Shown one piece after another: positions 63,182 through 64,000 of a stretch of DNA of 64,000 bases. Below the pieces are notes generated by a model. That model saw only the letters and a list, made by a program, of their open reading frames with translations. It made no database searches and had not been told where the DNA came from. The stretch is taken from the NCBI GenBank assembly GCA_001414345.1, contig LLCB01000038.1:214343-278342 (forward strand). The letters are read 5' to 3'. The first letter of the stretch is position 1, and each line of letters begins with the position of its first letter. The position numbers and the translations under genes were made by a program. The DNA is from Hymenoscyphus infarciens. Taxonomy: Eukaryota; Ascomycota; Leotiomycetes; Helotiales; Helotiaceae.

Positions 63182-63547
63182 TTAATCGTCATCTTCCGAT
63201 TCGAAGAAGAGTCGCTGTCGTATCGTGGGGAGCTCGGAGCTGGATGGGTATTCTGAACCGAAGTGTTTCTCAGCAAAGTTGTAATTCCAGCGTCTCTTAA
63301 GTATAGCAGACGCGTTTCGGAGCTGAGGTGTGTGTCCCACATATAGAAGAACCGTTCCAATTCCCTCCGAGTATGGCCGTACTCGAAAAGCGAACGTTTC
63401 TTCAGCGTAATCTTCTCCTAATTCCACTTCTATCTCTTTCAACCTTTGTACCGGCGGGGACTCGGTTCGTAACCGTAGTCTTTTGAATGTTCGCTGGAAG
63501 TTCAGAGTGGAGTCGGATGATGTTCGGTCGGGATTGACAGCGATAAC
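63182..63547 (-). CDS. Unknown open frame in the LTR element (121 codons, 5' end uncertain)
   Basis: The minus-strand frame is open from a TGA just upstream of 63547 to TAA at 63182-63184. The translation has coding character: LKEIEVELGEDYAEETFAFR is followed by RPYSEGIGTVLLYVGH, a Trp/Asn-rich segment and an acidic FESEDDD C-terminus. It lies about 660 bp before the polypurine tract, so it would be the last gene of the element. I do not recognise a Gag, Pol or chromodomain motif. Confidence 0.4.
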   Translation of the reverse strand, partial: VIAVNPDRTSSDSTLNFQRTFKRLRLRTESPPVQRLKEIEVELGEDYAEETFAFRVRPYSEGIGTVLLYVGHTPQLRNASAILKRRWNYNFAEKHFGSEYPSSSELPTIRQRLFFESEDDD

Positions 63548-63613
63548 TCAGTTAAGAGCTCACTTCTTTGGTCCTGATAGAAAGCGTATTTCGACCGATT
63601 CGTATCCGATTTG
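63535..63613. repeat. Direct repeat A, copy 2
   Basis: The second copy of the 62811-62870 repeat, about 720 bp away in the same orientation. Confidence 0.8.
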
Positions 63614-64000
63614 AGGGAAGTGGTAGGAAGGCATCAGGGGCAGCGGTGTCCCTTAAGCGAAAGAGGTCTGAATTCGGGCTTTGAAAAGCAAAGGAGGATT
63701 CGAACGAGGAGGGTTCGAAAGAGGGTCGGATCGGTGAGGGTTCGGAGGGTGTTTTTGACTTCGAAGTTCGCTTATGATTATGTCTATCTCGTCTAACCGA
63801 TCGTTTGTCCTTTGTTTTTATGCCTCCATCTCGTCCGCATATCGTTCGTATTTGAAAAGTCTCGGTTCCGGGACCTTTTGTGTTTTCGGCGTACGGTTTC
63901 GGTTCGGAGAGGGTTCAGAGGGTCTTTCGAAAAGGGGGGTGGCCCTAGAAGGGGGTTCAACGCCTCGTGGCGGAACAGGTTCGACATGAAGTCGAAAAAG

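Larger units (their letters stand above)
62506..64000 (-). mobile_element. 3' interior of the LTR retrotransposon (partial, runs off the window)
   Basis: It has normal GC content, unlike the RIPped regions, so this copy is younger. It contains the polypurine tract next to the LTR, internal direct repeats and one minus-strand open frame. No reverse transcriptase, integrase or protease motif is visible in the part present, so Ty3/gypsy versus Ty1/copia cannot be decided. Confidence 0.55.

Overview
The window is nuclear DNA of a filamentous ascomycete (Pezizomycotina; Leotiomycetes is my guess, not proven). The reasons are short introns of 49-172 nt with CTRAC/CTAAT-like branch sites, a large block of AT-rich DNA that has almost lost CpA and TpG (the mark of repeat-induced point mutation, RIP), and the gene families present: an RRM protein of RBM42 type, a cytosolic GH15 enzyme, a CorA-type cation channel protein, an RNA-silencing RdRP, and the C-terminal part of a NACHT/ankyrin-type protein.

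Layout. 1-5.8 kb: one single-exon RRM gene, then gene-poor DNA with a minus-strand pseudogene at 4568-5245. 5.84-6.61 kb: a decayed hAT-like element with a perfect 8-bp target duplication. 7.07-10.85 kb: a highly diverged satellite-like array in which one box of about 13 bp (GTTGCACRTCGCA) recurs 22 times in the same orientation. 11.0-44.8 kb: a 33.8-kb RIP-saturated block bounded by roughly 190-bp terminal inverted repeats. I read this block as one giant dead TIR element; mirrored subterminal repeats lie inside its ends and repeat clusters with an AAGCTA/TAGCTTA core partition it into gene-sized blocks. No intact gene survives in it.

45.9-60.8 kb is a normal gene island: GH15 (+, 7 exons), CorA-like transporter (-, 8 exons, convergent with GH15, one probable GC-AG intron), RdRP (+, 8 exons, divergent from the transporter) and an ankyrin/NACHT-tail-like gene (+, 2 exons). 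61.5-64 kb is repeats again: a 61-bp tandem duplication, a C-rich hairpin, and the 3' LTR, polypurine tract and 3' interior of a minus-strand LTR retrotransposon that leaves the window.

The genes do not form a pathway. The window is best read as a small gene island beside genome-defence debris: RIP has destroyed the 34-kb element, and one of the neighbouring genes encodes an RNA-silencing polymerase. Exon coordinates were worked out by hand from reading frames and splice signals. Most junctions are supported by frame and family motifs; the first RdRP intron donor is ambiguous by 3 nt.
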